64,000 bases of DNA, taken from Nonomuraea fuscirosea (GTDB lineage: Bacteria > Actinomycetota > Actinomycetes > Streptosporangiales > Streptosporangiaceae). The notes beneath the pieces are model-generated. The model was not told where the DNA came from, made no database searches, and saw nothing but the letters and a program-made list of their open reading frames with translations. This document shows, piece by piece, positions 40,936-50,467 of this stretch (position 1 is the first letter of the stretch; every line of letters starts with the position of its first letter). The translations under genes and the position numbers were made by a program. The stretch is from contig NZ_PVNG01000004.1 of assembly GCF_003001935.1 (NCBI RefSeq), positions 186,001 to 250,000 of the forward strand. The letters are read 5' to 3'.

Positions 40936-43029
40936 ACCGGCGGGCCTGACGGTGAACAGCGGGGTGACGTCGAGCTTCTCCGGCACCTGGAGCAGCGTAC
41001 GGACCAGCTTGCCGTCGAAGTCCACCACCCGCACCTCGTCGAACGAGGCGTTGTCGTCCTGCTCCCAGCAGAACAGATGCGACTCGTCGTACCAGCCGAG
41101 CACCTTGTCGCAGTCGGAGGTGAACGCGCGCACCTGCTCGCCGGTACGGGTGTCCCACAGGCAGTGGTCGCCGCCGTCGCTCTCGGGACAGTCGGTGACG
41201 AACCTGGCGCCGGACGGGGAGAACAGGTCCGTGGTGCCCGAGGCGGGCGAGCCGACCTCCGGCAGGTCGCGCACGCGCCTGCCGGAGGGGTCGAAGAGGC
41301 GCAGCCCGTCGTCGTCGCCGTACTCGATGACCACGCCCGTGCCGGTGGCGTCCCAGCCGAAGTCGGAGGCGCGGATCGACTCGTCGGCCACCTCGACCAC
41401 GTCCGCCTTCGCCTTCGCCACGTCCACCACGACGAAACCGAGGGAGATCCACTCGTCCTTGCCGTCGTCGCCCTCGACCTTCTTGTCGACGTTGAGCAGC
41501 AGCCGCGAGCTGTCCGCCGACCAGGAGCGGATGGTGCTGATCAGCGGCTTGCGCACGGTCATGACCCGGAAGCTCGACCCCATCGTCCTGTCGTTGAACA
41601 GCACCGAGTCGTAACCCCGCGAGGTGTAGTCCTTCTGCCGCCCCGCCAGATAGCGGCCGTCGGGGGAGACCAGCGACTCCCAGTTGTCCGCGTACCTGTC
41701 GAAGGAGGCGCCGCGCAGCGACCGCCTGGCGTAGTCGACGTCGTCGTCGGCCTTCTTGTCGAAGACCTCGTACGCGGTCAGCGCGATCGGGTCCGACGGG
41801 TGCTCGTACAAAGTGATCGCGCCACCCGGCAGCGTGGTCTTCACCGGCGTCCCGGCCGCCGGCGACCGGGTGACCTGGGGCGTCGCCGCAGCTGGGCGGG
41901 TGGCCGCGACCTGCTTCGCGCCCCGGCCCGCCCACGGCGGCGCGACCGCGGCCCACACCCCCAGCGCCACCAGGACCGCCGTGACGCCCGCGGCGACCGG
42001 CCACGCCCGCGATCTCCACCACCCCCGCTCGGAGCCGCCCGCCGCCGGCTCCCCGCGCTCCGGGCCGGGGTCGCCTCCAGCGGCAGGCCCCGGGCTGCCC
42101 GGCTGCTGTTCGGGGCCGGACGGCGCGGCCAGCATCGCGCCCGACGCGAGCAAGCCGGAGTCGGCCACCGGACGCCCCAGCAGCCCCTTGATCACCTGCT
42201 CGGCCGTCGGCCGCTCGGCCGGGTTCTTCGACAGGCAGCGCAGCGCCACCTCGCGCAGCGGCCCCGACAGCCGCCCCAGGTCGGGCGGGGCGGACAGCAC
42301 CTGGCTGATCACCTGCTCCATGGCGTGGTTGCCGAAGGGCCCCCGCCCGCAGGAGGCGTAGACCATCGTGCCGGCCCACGAGAACATGTCCGCCGCCGGC
42401 CCGGTCACGTCACCGGCGATCTGCTCGGGCGACATGTACGCCGGCGTGCCCATGGGCGTGGCGCTGATCGTCGAGGTGGCGGCGACCGCGCGGGCGATGC
42501 CGAAGTCGATCACGCGCGGCCCGTCCGGGCCGAGGATGACGTTGGCCGGCTTGAAGTCGCGGTGCACGATGCCGGCCCGGTGGATCGCCGCCAGGGCGGT
42601 CGCGGTGCCGATGGCCAGCCGGTCGAGCGCCGCGCCCGAGCGCGGCCCCTCCCGCAGCACCATCTGCTGCAGCGAGGGACCGGCGACGTACTCGCTCACG
42701 ATGTACGGCCGCCCCTGCTCGACCCCCGTGTCCAGCACGGCCGCGGTGCAGAACGGCGCCACCCGCCTGGCCACCTCCGCCTCCCGCAGGAACCGCGCCA
42801 CGCTGACCGAGTCGTCCGACTGCTCGCCGCGCAGCCACTTGACCGCCACGCGCGTGTCGCCCGCCACGGCCAGGTACACCACGCCCTGCCCGCCCTCGCC
42901 GAGCCGGCCGAGGAGCTCCCGGCCTCCGAGGCGTGGCGGGTCACCGGTGACGAGCGGAGAGTGAGGGGTCATGGGGACGATTCTGGCGTCGGGAAGGGGG
43001 CTCGCCAAACTCGCCGGCAGGTTTTCCAT
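40930..43029 (-). CDS. Membrane Ser/Thr protein kinase with extracytoplasmic beta-propeller-like domain
   Basis: This 699-residue Hanks-type kinase has a P-loop GEGGQG (44-49), Lys64 in VAVKW, catalytic Asp158 in HRDFKPAN, the DFG Asp175 in VIDFGIAR and an APE-equivalent YMSPEQI. A Pro/Gly-rich linker leads to one membrane segment at about 343-363. The outer half has repeated beta-strand blocks (LVSPDGRYLAG, WSADSSRLLLN, FSPSGARFVT) like WD/TolB propellers rather than PASTA repeats. The ATG at 43029 is behind GAGGGAGA; another ATG at 42972 lacks a site. It is divergent from a PAS-GAF-PP2C phosphatase, a natural signalling neighbour. Confidence 0.9.
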   Translation of the reverse strand: MENLPASLASPLPDARIVPMTPHSPLVTGDPPRLGGRELLGRLGEGGQGVVYLAVAGDTRVAVKWLRGEQSDDSVSVARFLREAEVARRVAPFCTAAVLDTGVEQGRPYIVSEYVAGPSLQQMVLREGPRSGAALDRLAIGTATALAAIHRAGIVHRDFKPANVILGPDGPRVIDFGIARAVAATSTISATPMGTPAYMSPEQIAGDVTGPAADMFSWAGTMVYASCGRGPFGNHAMEQVISQVLSAPPDLGRLSGPLREVALRCLSKNPAERPTAEQVIKGLLGRPVADSGLLASGAMLAAPSGPEQQPGSPGPAAGGDPGPERGEPAAGGSERGWWRSRAWPVAAGVTAVLVALGVWAAVAPPWAGRGAKQVAATRPAAATPQVTRSPAAGTPVKTTLPGGAITLYEHPSDPIALTAYEVFDKKADDDVDYARRSLRGASFDRYADNWESLVSPDGRYLAGRQKDYTSRGYDSVLFNDRTMGSSFRVMTVRKPLISTIRSWSADSSRLLLNVDKKVEGDDGKDEWISLGFVVVDVAKAKADVVEVADESIRASDFGWDATGTGVVIEYGDDDGLRLFDPSGRRVRDLPEVGSPASGTTDLFSPSGARFVTDCPESDGGDHCLWDTRTGEQVRAFTSDCDKVLGWYDESHLFCWEQDDNASFDEVRVVDFDGKLVRTLLQVPEKLDVTPLFTVRPAGS

Positions 43030-43192
43030 TCCGTCTCCCTCGCAGCGCCTCGGTCCCGCCCGTCCCTCCGGCGGCACCGTACCGGCCGGGTTCCGGGACC
43101 GGTCCCGGCCGTGGGAGCGGTCCTGACGTGTTGTCTTCCTCCCGCACGCGGGTAGGCCCACCTTGGGGAAGTGGCCCTCGGGGGAGGTCACG

Positions 43193-45244
43193 ATGGGAGA
43201 TGCCCGCGACTGCGGGGGCAGCGGCCTGGCGTTCGAAGTGCTCGACCCGGCGCCGGTCGGCGTGGCGGTGACACGCGGCCCCGCCCACCGGCTCGTCTAC
43301 ATGAACGCGACCTACCGGGCCCAGTACGGCGACCCGCCGCTCGGCGCCACGCTCGCGGAGGCCTTCCCCGGCGCCGCCCAGACCCGCTTCGACCACGTCC
43401 TCGCCACCGGCGAGCAGATGGTCCTGACCGCCGCGCCCTCCAGCATGGCGCCCGCGGACCGGGACGGCGAGGAGCGGTTCTTCACCTCCAGCCTGTCGCG
43501 CATCTCCTTCGGGCCCGGCGACCACGGCGTGCTCGTGGTCGCCATGGAGGTCACCGAGCAGATCGCCACCTCCCGGCAGATCCAGGCCATCGCCGACGAA
43601 CGCAGCCGGATCCTGCGGCGCTACCAGAGCCTCATGCGGATCAGCGCCCAGATCATCTGGGTGACCGGCCCCGAGGGCGACGTGATCGAGGCGAGCCCCA
43701 GCTGGGAGCGGGTGACCGGGCAGCCGTGGGAGGAGTTCCGCGGCCAAGGCTGGCTGGCCATGATCCATCCCGCCGACCGCGCCGCCACGCTCGACTCGTG
43801 GTGGCGCGCCGTCGACTCCGTGGCGGACGTGTGGGAGCACTCCTACCTGCTGCGCATGGCCGACGGCGGCTACCGGCACTTCCAGGTGCGCGCCGTGCCG
43901 ATCCGCGAGAACGGCGAAGTGGTGGAGTGGGTGGGCGCCTGCAGCGACGTCGAGGACGCGTGGCGGGAGGGACGCCGCCAGCGGCTGCTCGACCGGGCCG
44001 CCGCGGCGACGGCCGACCTGACGAGCCTGGAGGACATGCTCGGCGCGCTGACCGGCGTGATCGTGCCCGCCCTGGCCGACGGCTGCGGCGTGCACCTCGT
44101 CACCGACCTCACCGGCAACGTGCGCGGCGGCACTCCCTTCGTCGCCGAACGGATCGCGAGCGCGGCACGCGACGGCCTCAACGCGCTGCCCACCTACAGC
44201 GAGGAGTACCTGGGCTCCACCAACGCCTTCGTCACGGCCGTACGACGGCGGCGGCCGATACTGAAGCGGTTCCCGCCCGGGCAGCCGCCGCCCGACCTCG
44301 CCCCCTCGGGAACGCAGGCGTGGCTGGCCGCCAACGGCGTCAACAGCCTGCTCATCCTGCCCGTCGTCGTCGACGGCGCGGTCCCGGCCGTGGTCACCGC
44401 CGTGGCCTGCGGCGACCGCTCACCCATCAGCCAGGCCGACATCGCGCTGCTCAGCCAGATGTTCGACCACGCGCACGACGCGCTGAGCAGCGCCATCCGC
44501 TTCCAGCGGGCCCAGCAGATCGCGCTGGCCCTGCAGCACAGCCTGCTCGCCGAGCCGCCCCTCCTGCCCGACCTGCGCATCGCGGCCCGTTACCGGGCCA
44601 GCCCGGCCGCCGCCGAGGTGGGCGGCGACTGGTACGACTCCTTCGTCCTGCCCGACGGCGCCACCATGATCGCCATCGGCGACGTCGCCGGCCACGACCT
44701 CGCCGCCGCCGTCGTCATGAGCCAGCTGCGCAACATGCTGCGCGCGCTCGCCATGGACCGCCGCGAGCCGCCGGGCGAGATCCTCACCCGGCTCAACATC
44801 GCGATGGAGTCCCTGGCCGACGGCATCACCGCCACCTGCGCGCTGGCCCGCGTCGAGCCGTGCCACGGCGGCTACCGCCTCAACTACGCCATCGCCGGCC
44901 ACCTGCCGCCGCTGCTGGTCACCCCCGACGGCACGGGCTGCTTCCTGCTGGGCGCGGCCAGCCCGCTGCTCGGCTTCCGCCACGACCAGACGTGCGCCTC
45001 CGCCCTGCGGCCGCTGCCGCCGCGCAGCACGCTGCTCCTCTACACCGACGGCCTGGTCGAACATCCCGGCGAACACCTCGACGTAGGGCTGGAACGGCTG
45101 CGTCAGCTGGCGGAGACCCTGGCCCGCGAGCCCGTGGAGAAGTTCTGCGACAAGCTGCTCAGCGGGCTGCCCACCACGGGCCTGGACGACATCGCCGTGA
45201 TCGCGCTGCGGCTGCCCACCCACATCCCGCCCGCGAACGGATAG
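43193..45244 (+). CDS. PAS-PAS-GAF-PP2C (SpoIIE-like) phosphatase
   Basis: This 683-residue signalling phosphatase has a first PAS-like domain (LDPAPVGVAVTRGPAHRLVY), a second PAS/PAC (IIWVTGPEGDVIEASPSWER to EWVGACSDVEDA) and a GAF-like domain (LGALTGVIVPALADGCGVHL to AVACGD). The SpoIIE-type PP2C follows, with metal Asp residues in EVGGDWYDSFVL, AIGDVAGHDLAAAVVM and LLYTDGLVE. The ATG at 43193 is preceded by GGAGG at five bases. The usual partners are phosphorylated anti-anti-sigma proteins, not encoded in this window. The protein parallels that of 23545-25599. Confidence 0.91.
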   Translation: MGDARDCGGSGLAFEVLDPAPVGVAVTRGPAHRLVYMNATYRAQYGDPPLGATLAEAFPGAAQTRFDHVLATGEQMVLTAAPSSMAPADRDGEERFFTSSLSRISFGPGDHGVLVVAMEVTEQIATSRQIQAIADERSRILRRYQSLMRISAQIIWVTGPEGDVIEASPSWERVTGQPWEEFRGQGWLAMIHPADRAATLDSWWRAVDSVADVWEHSYLLRMADGGYRHFQVRAVPIRENGEVVEWVGACSDVEDAWREGRRQRLLDRAAAATADLTSLEDMLGALTGVIVPALADGCGVHLVTDLTGNVRGGTPFVAERIASAARDGLNALPTYSEEYLGSTNAFVTAVRRRRPILKRFPPGQPPPDLAPSGTQAWLAANGVNSLLILPVVVDGAVPAVVTAVACGDRSPISQADIALLSQMFDHAHDALSSAIRFQRAQQIALALQHSLLAEPPLLPDLRIAARYRASPAAAEVGGDWYDSFVLPDGATMIAIGDVAGHDLAAAVVMSQLRNMLRALAMDRREPPGEILTRLNIAMESLADGITATCALARVEPCHGGYRLNYAIAGHLPPLLVTPDGTGCFLLGAASPLLGFRHDQTCASALRPLPPRSTLLLYTDGLVEHPGEHLDVGLERLRQLAETLAREPVEKFCDKLLSGLPTTGLDDIAVIALRLPTHIPPANG

Positions 45245-45249
45245 ACGCG

Positions 45250-45918
45250 TCAGTTCCCGGCGCCGGGGACGACGAGGCCGGCCTCGTAGGCGTACACGAC
45301 GAGCTGGGCCCGGTCACGTGCCCCCAGCTTGGTCATCGCGCGGCTGACGTGGGTCTTGGCGGTCAGATGGCTGATCGTCAGGTGGCGCGCGATCTCCTCG
45401 TTCGACAGGCCCGTGGCCACCAGCACCAGCACCTCCAGTTCCCTGGCGGTCAGCGCGGACAGCGAGGGCGGCGCGGACGGGCGCGGCGGGGTGGCGACGA
45501 ACTGCTCGATGAGGCCGCGCGTCACGGCCGGGGCGAGCAGCGCGTCTCCGCGCGCCGCCACGTGGACGGCCCGCAGCAGCTCGACCGGCTCGATGTCCTT
45601 GACCAGGAAACCGGCGGCGCCGGCGCGCAGGGCGGCGAAGACGTACTCGTCGAGCGCGTAGTTGGTGAGGATCACCACGTGCACGCCGGTCAGGGCGGGG
45701 TCGGCGGCGATGCGGCGGGTGGCCTCGATGCCGTCCATCAGCGGCATCCTGACGTCGATCAGCGCGACATCGGGCCGCAGCTCCCCGGCCAGCTCCAGCG
45801 CCCGCGCCCCGTCCCCGGCCTCGCCTGCCACGGTGATGCCGGGGTCGGATTCGAGCAGCGCCCGGAATCCGCCCCTGATCAGCGGCTGATCGTCCGCCAG
45901 CAACACCCGGATCACCAC
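45250..45918 (-). CDS. NarL-family response regulator
   Basis: This 222-residue regulator has a receiver domain (VLLADDQPLIRGGFRALLES; phospho-acceptor Asp in VALIDVRMPLMDG; Lys in GFLVKDIEP) and a C-terminal LuxR helix-turn-helix (ALTARELEVLVLVATGLSNE then EIARHLTISHLTAKTHVSRA). The start is one of two adjacent GTG codons. It overlaps the histidine kinase gene by 7 bp and is its cognate partner. The operon ends 5 bp from the convergent phosphatase gene. Confidence 0.93.
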   Translation of the reverse strand: MVIRVLLADDQPLIRGGFRALLESDPGITVAGEAGDGARALELAGELRPDVALIDVRMPLMDGIEATRRIAADPALTGVHVVILTNYALDEYVFAALRAGAAGFLVKDIEPVELLRAVHVAARGDALLAPAVTRGLIEQFVATPPRPSAPPSLSALTARELEVLVLVATGLSNEEIARHLTISHLTAKTHVSRAMTKLGARDRAQLVVYAYEAGLVVPGAGN

Positions 45919-47186
45919 GCCCCCGCCCCGCCCCCACGCCCTTCAGCGCCCGGCCTCGCCCCGGTCGCATGCCCTTCAGCGTCCGGTCCCGTCGTGTCCG
46001 GGCCCGTCACGCCCGGTCCCGTCGCGTCCGTCAGGGGGAGCACGGCCTCCACCAGGAAGCCGCCGCCGTCGCGGGGGCCGGCTGTCAGGCGGCCGCCGGC
46101 CGCGACCGCGCGTTCCCGCATGCCGATCAGCCCCATCCCGCCGCCCGTCGCCTGACCGCCCGCCGTGCCGTCGTCCTCGACACGCAGCGTCAGCGTGTCG
46201 CGGTCGTAGCGGCACAGCACGCCGACCCCGGCCGCGCCCGCGTGCCGCAGCACGTTGGTCAGCGCCTCCTGCGCGATCCGGTACGCGGCCCGCCCCACCT
46301 CGGCCGGCACCGGCCGGACCCGCCCGCGCACCTCGTACGACACCCGCAGCCCGGCCGCGCCCGCCCGGTCGGCCAGCCGCGGCAGCCGGTCGAGGCCCGG
46401 CTCACCTTCGTCGCCGCCGGCCTGCCGCAGCACCCCGAGGGTCGCGCGCAGCTCCCGCATCGCCTCCTGCCCCGCCTCCTTGATCGCGGCGAGCGCCGGC
46501 ACCACCCGCGCCGGATCCCTGTCGGCCAGATGCGCGGCCACGCCGGCCTGCACGTTGATGACCGAGATGGTGTGCGTGAGCGTGTCGTGCAGCTCCTGGG
46601 CGATCCAGAGCCGCTCCTCGCCGGCCCGGCGCAGCGCGGCCTCCTCGCGGGTCCGTTCCGCCTCGGCCGCCCGCAGCTCCGCCTCGCGCAGGTACCTGCG
46701 ATGGGCGGCCACCGTCTCCCGCAGATACGCGCGATGCGTGGCGACCATGTGCCCGATCACCAGCACGGCGATCAGGAACCCGGCCTGCCACAGCACGCCG
46801 TCGTGCACCGCGAAGTCCCCGCGCGCCCCGGCGACGGTCAGGTAGAACGCCGCCACGTACCCGGCGGCCAGGGCCACCGCCGCCACCCGCCGCCCGAGAC
46901 TCATCACCGTGTAGACCGCGAGCAGCACGGGCGCCGCCGCGAAGATCCCCGGATACATCAGCGCGTAGTAGGCCGCGCACGCCCCCGCCGCCGCCAGCGC
47001 CACCGGCACAGGACGCGCCCGCCGCCGGGCCAGCGGCGCGCAGGCGGCCACCAGCAGCGCGCCCCCCAGCAGGTCGAGCGGGCGCCGCCCGGCCGCGTCG
47101 GCGGTCACCAGGCTGCCCGCGACGACCCCCGAGGCCAGCGCGACCGCCACGACGGCGTCCACCTTCCCTCTGCCCACGGACCTCAC
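45912..47186 (-). CDS. DesK-like sensor histidine kinase
   Basis: This 424-residue HisKA_3 kinase starts at the GTG at 47186. It has five to six hydrophobic segments in the first 150 residues, a coiled-coil linker rich in Glu/Ala/Arg, the H box WIAQELHDTLTHTISVINVQ, an N box IAQEALTNVLRHAG and the G box GGGMGLIGMRERA. A Pro/Gly/Thr-rich tail (TGPxxTGPD repeats) follows the catalytic domain. It reads into the NarL-type regulator and is divergent from a small membrane protein gene that it may control. Confidence 0.9.
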   Translation of the reverse strand: MRSVGRGKVDAVVAVALASGVVAGSLVTADAAGRRPLDLLGGALLVAACAPLARRRARPVPVALAAAGACAAYYALMYPGIFAAAPVLLAVYTVMSLGRRVAAVALAAGYVAAFYLTVAGARGDFAVHDGVLWQAGFLIAVLVIGHMVATHRAYLRETVAAHRRYLREAELRAAEAERTREEAALRRAGEERLWIAQELHDTLTHTISVINVQAGVAAHLADRDPARVVPALAAIKEAGQEAMRELRATLGVLRQAGGDEGEPGLDRLPRLADRAGAAGLRVSYEVRGRVRPVPAEVGRAAYRIAQEALTNVLRHAGAAGVGVLCRYDRDTLTLRVEDDGTAGGQATGGGMGLIGMRERAVAAGGRLTAGPRDGGGFLVEAVLPLTDATGPGVTGPDTTGPDAEGHATGARPGAEGRGGGAGAW

Positions 47187-47346
47187 GCTAGCCACCCCCC
47201 GCCACCTGGGCCAACCCGCCGGAGGAGATCGGGCGTACTTCCTCCGCGGTACGCGGCACCCGCGCGGGCGCCGGCTGCTGCCGCGGCGGTACCCGGGATC
47301 GCCATCGCCGGCCGGACGATTCCGCCGGCCGCGACGCTCAGCATGG

Positions 47347-47378
47347 ACGCCGTACGACAACGACGCCGTACGACAACG
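47347..47378. repeat. Perfect 16-bp tandem duplication in a divergent promoter region
   Basis: ACGCCGTACGACAACG occurs twice without a gap, ending just before the GAGGAAGG ribosome-binding site of the downstream gene. It contains CGTACG and may be a regulator site for the adjacent NarL-type protein. Confidence 0.7.
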
Positions 47379-47392
47379 AGGAAGGCACCCCA

Positions 47393-47878
47393 TTGACCAG
47401 GCCCCCGCGCGTCCCGACCGTCTGGACGCGCCGACTGCAGCTCACCACCGCCGCCGCGTCGGCGGTGTTCACGCTCGGCACGGCCGCGCAGAACTTCGTC
47501 GTCATCGACCTCGGCATGATCGAGCACAGCATGCGGCTGGCCGGTCTCGCCCCGGCTCAGGCGGCGGCCCAGGCGCCCGGCCTGCTGCTGTTCCTGCGGG
47601 CGGTGGGCGTCCTGTTCATCGCGGGCAACGCGATCGGCCTGCTCGCGCCGCGCGGCCGGGCGTGGGTGTTCTGGATGGTCCTCGCGGTCAACGTCGGGCA
47701 GGCGTCGGGACCGTTCGGCATGATCCCCGCGGAGGTCTACCGTGCCTCGATCGACCTGTACGGCCCGGCCGGCCTGCTGCCCACCGCGATCACCGACGGC
47801 GGCGCCGTTCTCCTGGCCCTGGCCCTGCTGGCGAGCCTGATCCGCTACCGCGCCCCCTGGGCCAGGGCCACCGTTTAG
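47393..47878 (+). CDS. Small integral membrane protein of unknown function
   Basis: This 161-residue protein has four predicted hydrophobic segments (about 20-40, 65-85, 92-112 and 130-150) and a short basic N-terminus. It has no catalytic motif. The TTG start at 47393 is supported by GAGGAAGG nine bases upstream. It is divergent from the DesK-like kinase, so it may be a target of that two-component system. Confidence 0.72.
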   Translation: MTRPPRVPTVWTRRLQLTTAAASAVFTLGTAAQNFVVIDLGMIEHSMRLAGLAPAQAAAQAPGLLLFLRAVGVLFIAGNAIGLLAPRGRAWVFWMVLAVNVGQASGPFGMIPAEVYRASIDLYGPAGLLPTAITDGGAVLLALALLASLIRYRAPWARATV

Positions 47879-47891
47879 TACCTTTCATCCC

Positions 47892-48872
47892 ATGCCGACC
47901 CATGAGCGGGAGATCACCGAACCCGTCGACCTCTGCCTGCCCGGCGGCCGGCTCAACCCGGAGGCCGTCGGATGGACCCGGCGCCCGCTGCACCGCGCCA
48001 ACCTGCGCGGCTGGGGCCGGGCCAAGCGCTGGGAATACTGGGGCGTCGTCACCCCGTCCCACGTCATCGCGCTGGTGGCGTCCTCGCTCGACTACGCCGG
48101 CGTGCACGGCGTCTACGTCCTCGACCGGGCGACCGGCGCCGAGGTGAGCCACGACGCCGTGGTGCCGCTGGCCCGCGGCGCCGCCTTCCCCGAGCGCAGC
48201 GGCCGGGGCACGGCCAGGGTCGAGGGCGGCGGCGTGCGCATCGTCATCGAGCAGACGGCCGGCGGGACGTCGCTGCGCGCGCACGCGCCACGGGTGACGG
48301 CGGAGCTGCAGGTGCCGCTGCCGGACGGGCACGAGTCGCTCGGCGTGGTGATCCCGTGAGGGCCGCGCCGCTTCCAGTACACGGTCAAGGACGTCGGCCG
48401 CCCCGTGCGCGGGCGGCTCGTGCTGGACGGGCGGGAGCACGAGGTCGGCGAGGGGGCGTTCGCCGTGCTCGACCACGGGCGGGGCAAGTGGCCGTACTCC
48501 GTATCCTGGAACTGGGCCGCCGGCAGCGCCCCCGGGCGGGCCGTGCAGCTCGGCGGCAAGTGGACCGACGGCACGGGGCTGACCGAGAACGCGCTCATCC
48601 TGGACGGCCGGCTGCACAAGATCGGTGCGCGGCTGGAGTGGGTCTACGACCGAAGCGACTGGATGCGCCCCTGGCGCGTCGAGGGGGACGGGGTCGAGGT
48701 CGAGTTCACCCCGTTCCACGAGAAGGTCTCGCGTACGGAGCTCGGCGTCGTCGGCTCGGAGACCCACCAGTGCTTCGGGCACTTCGGCGGCCGGGTGCGG
48801 GCCGATGACGGCGGCTGGGTCGGCCTCGACGGCCTGACCGGCTGGGCGGAGGAGGCCCGCAACCGCTGGTGA
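47892..48872 (+). pseudogene. DUF2804 family gene interrupted by an in-frame TGA
   Basis: Two segments in the same frame together match one DUF2804 protein of about 326 residues. The N-terminal part (LPGGRLNPEAVGWTRRPLHR to GHESLGVVIP) stops at TGA (48357-48359). The second part (RRFQYTVKD, GKWPYSVSWNWAAG, WTDGTGLTENALILDG) continues without a shift. Family members normally have a Trp right after this VIP, so TGG to TGA is the simplest change. A second start at 48405 could give a separate C-terminal fragment. The gene is either a recent pseudogene, a sequencing error, or read through. Confidence 0.78.
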
Positions 48873-48908
48873 CCACGGCCGCGAACCACAAGAGACGAGG
48901 AGTCATCC

Positions 48909-49484
48909 ATGACGATCGCGCCGGAGATCGAGATCCGGCCGCTGCCGGAGGGCGCCGCCGCCGACGGCGGGCTCATGTCCGAGCTGGCCGGGCTGGTCAA
49001 CGAGGTGTACGCGGACGCGGAGGCGGGGCTGTGGGCCGGCGGCGCCGCCCGTACGTCCGCGGCGGAGATCGCCGGGTACGTCGGCGCGGGCGAGATCGTC
49101 GTGGCGCTGGTGGACGGGCGGATCGCCGGCTGCGTCCGGGTACGGGAGCTCGACGCCGGCACCGGCGAGTTCGGCATGCTGGCCGCCTCACCCCGCCACC
49201 GGGGCATCGGCCTCGGCCGCGAGCTCGTCCGCTTCGCCGAGCGGCGCGGCAGGTCGCGCGGGCACGCCGAGATGCAGCTGGAGCTGCTGGTGCCGCGCGA
49301 GTGGCGGCACCCGTCGAAGGAGTTCCTGGCCGGCTGGTACGGCCGCATCGGCTACCGGCCGGTCGGCACCGGCGCGGTGGAGCGGGACTACCCGCACCTG
49401 TCACCCCACCTGGCCACCCCCTGCGACTTCGTCATCTACCGCAAGAACCTCGGACCGGCCCTGGAACCCGCCGACCGCACCTGA
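48909..49484 (+). CDS. GNAT-family N-acetyltransferase
   Basis: This 191-residue acetyltransferase has a VALVDGRIAGCVRVREL strand pair, the acetyl-CoA loop ASPRHRGIGLGRELVRFAE and the late WYGRIGYRPVG motif. The ATG follows a GAGGAG site. It lies 36 bp after the broken DUF2804 gene on the same strand. The substrate is unknown. Confidence 0.9.
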   Translation: MTIAPEIEIRPLPEGAAADGGLMSELAGLVNEVYADAEAGLWAGGAARTSAAEIAGYVGAGEIVVALVDGRIAGCVRVRELDAGTGEFGMLAASPRHRGIGLGRELVRFAERRGRSRGHAEMQLELLVPREWRHPSKEFLAGWYGRIGYRPVGTGAVERDYPHLSPHLATPCDFVIYRKNLGPALEPADRT

Positions 49485-49660
49485 GACCCGGACACCGCAC
49501 ACCCATCCGGCCGCGACCGGCGGACGCCGCAGGCCCATCCGGCCCGTCCGGCGGGCGGCGAATGCCCGCAAGACGCCCTCCTCACGCCCTGTCTCCAGGC
49601 CGCGCACAGCGATGAGCATGAAGTGTGCAAGCCGATCCGTAAGAAGACAGAGGAGGCACG

Positions 49661-49981
49661 ATGCGCAGATTCTCATGGGTCCTGGCCGCGGCGGCGGGCG
49701 GCGCGATAGCCCTCGCCGGGGTCGCCACGCCCGCGAACGCCGAAGTGTGGGCCTGCAGCAGCTTCGTCAACACGACGACGAACGTGGCGGGGGCGGTGTG
49801 CAACGGCGGATTCGGCACGTACCGGGTGGCCGCCACGTGCAACTCGGCTCACTACCCCTACACGAGGACGGTCGTCGGCCCGTGGAAGACCAAGACCTCC
49901 GGCCATCCGGGACCGTACTCCCTCGTCTCCGGCGAGCCGCAGGGCTGCCACGTCGTCAAGGCCTGGTGGCAGGTCCGCTGA
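49661..49981 (+). CDS. Small secreted Cys-containing protein
   Basis: This 106-residue protein has a clear Sec signal peptide (RRFSWVLAAAAGGAIALAG then VATPANA-EV). The mature part of about 80 residues has four cysteines (WAC, VCNG, TCNS, GCHV), enough for two disulfides, and many aromatic residues. The ATG follows an excellent GAGGAGG site. Short extracellular proteins of this type are common in filamentous actinomycetes, but their functions are mostly unknown. No processing enzyme or immunity gene is adjacent. Confidence 0.82.
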   Translation: MRRFSWVLAAAAGGAIALAGVATPANAEVWACSSFVNTTTNVAGAVCNGGFGTYRVAATCNSAHYPYTRTVVGPWKTKTSGHPGPYSLVSGEPQGCHVVKAWWQVR

Positions 49982-50157
49982 ACCGGTGACGCCACCCCGG
50001 CGGGGACGGCGCCGGACCGGACGCCGCCGTCCTCGACCGGCCGCTGCCGGTTCGGCGCGATGCAACCGGTTTCGGCGGGCTCTTCCTGGAAAGACGCATG
50101 GCCGTCGACTCACCTTGAGAAGCCGCCCCCGGCTTCGCCGCACGCCTTGGAGACGCC

Positions 50158-50373
50158 ATGCTTACGCCCGCCGCGCCCGTCCCCGCCGAGCCGCTCCCCG
50201 TTCCCCCGGCGCAGGTGACCCCGGTGGGAGCCGGGATCGGCCGGCTGCGGAAGCTGTGCTCCGGCGATCCGTACGACCTGTCCGGTGACGCCCATCTCTG
50301 GAGTGAGTTCGGCGAGGACGAACGCGGCACCCACTACCGATGCGACATCTGCGGCGTGACCGACGTGAGCTGA
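50158..50373 (+). CDS. Small CxxC protein, hypothetical
   Basis: This 71-residue frame has a Pro-rich N-terminus, an amphipathic middle ([19 protein letters not shown]) and a C-terminal [13 protein letters not shown] that could bind a metal with further cysteines. GC bias by codon position looks coding, but the start region has only a weak GAGA site. I do not recognise a family. It could be a small zinc-ribbon-like protein. Confidence 0.45.
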   Translation: MLTPAAPVPAEPLPVPPAQVTPVGAGIGRLRKLCSGDPYDLSGDAHLWSEFGEDERGTHYRCDICGVTDVS

Positions 50374-50467
50374 CCCCGGGAGGCATGCCGGCCCCTTTCG
50401 CGGGTGCGTACCGAGCTTTTCCCAGGTCGCCCCTCCACGGGGGTGGCGCGACGGCCGATCCTGTCGG

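Noticed and set aside
40946..43155. Large plus-strand frames opposite the Ser/Thr kinase gene
   Set aside because: All kinase motifs are on the minus strand, and the plus frames have shadow composition.
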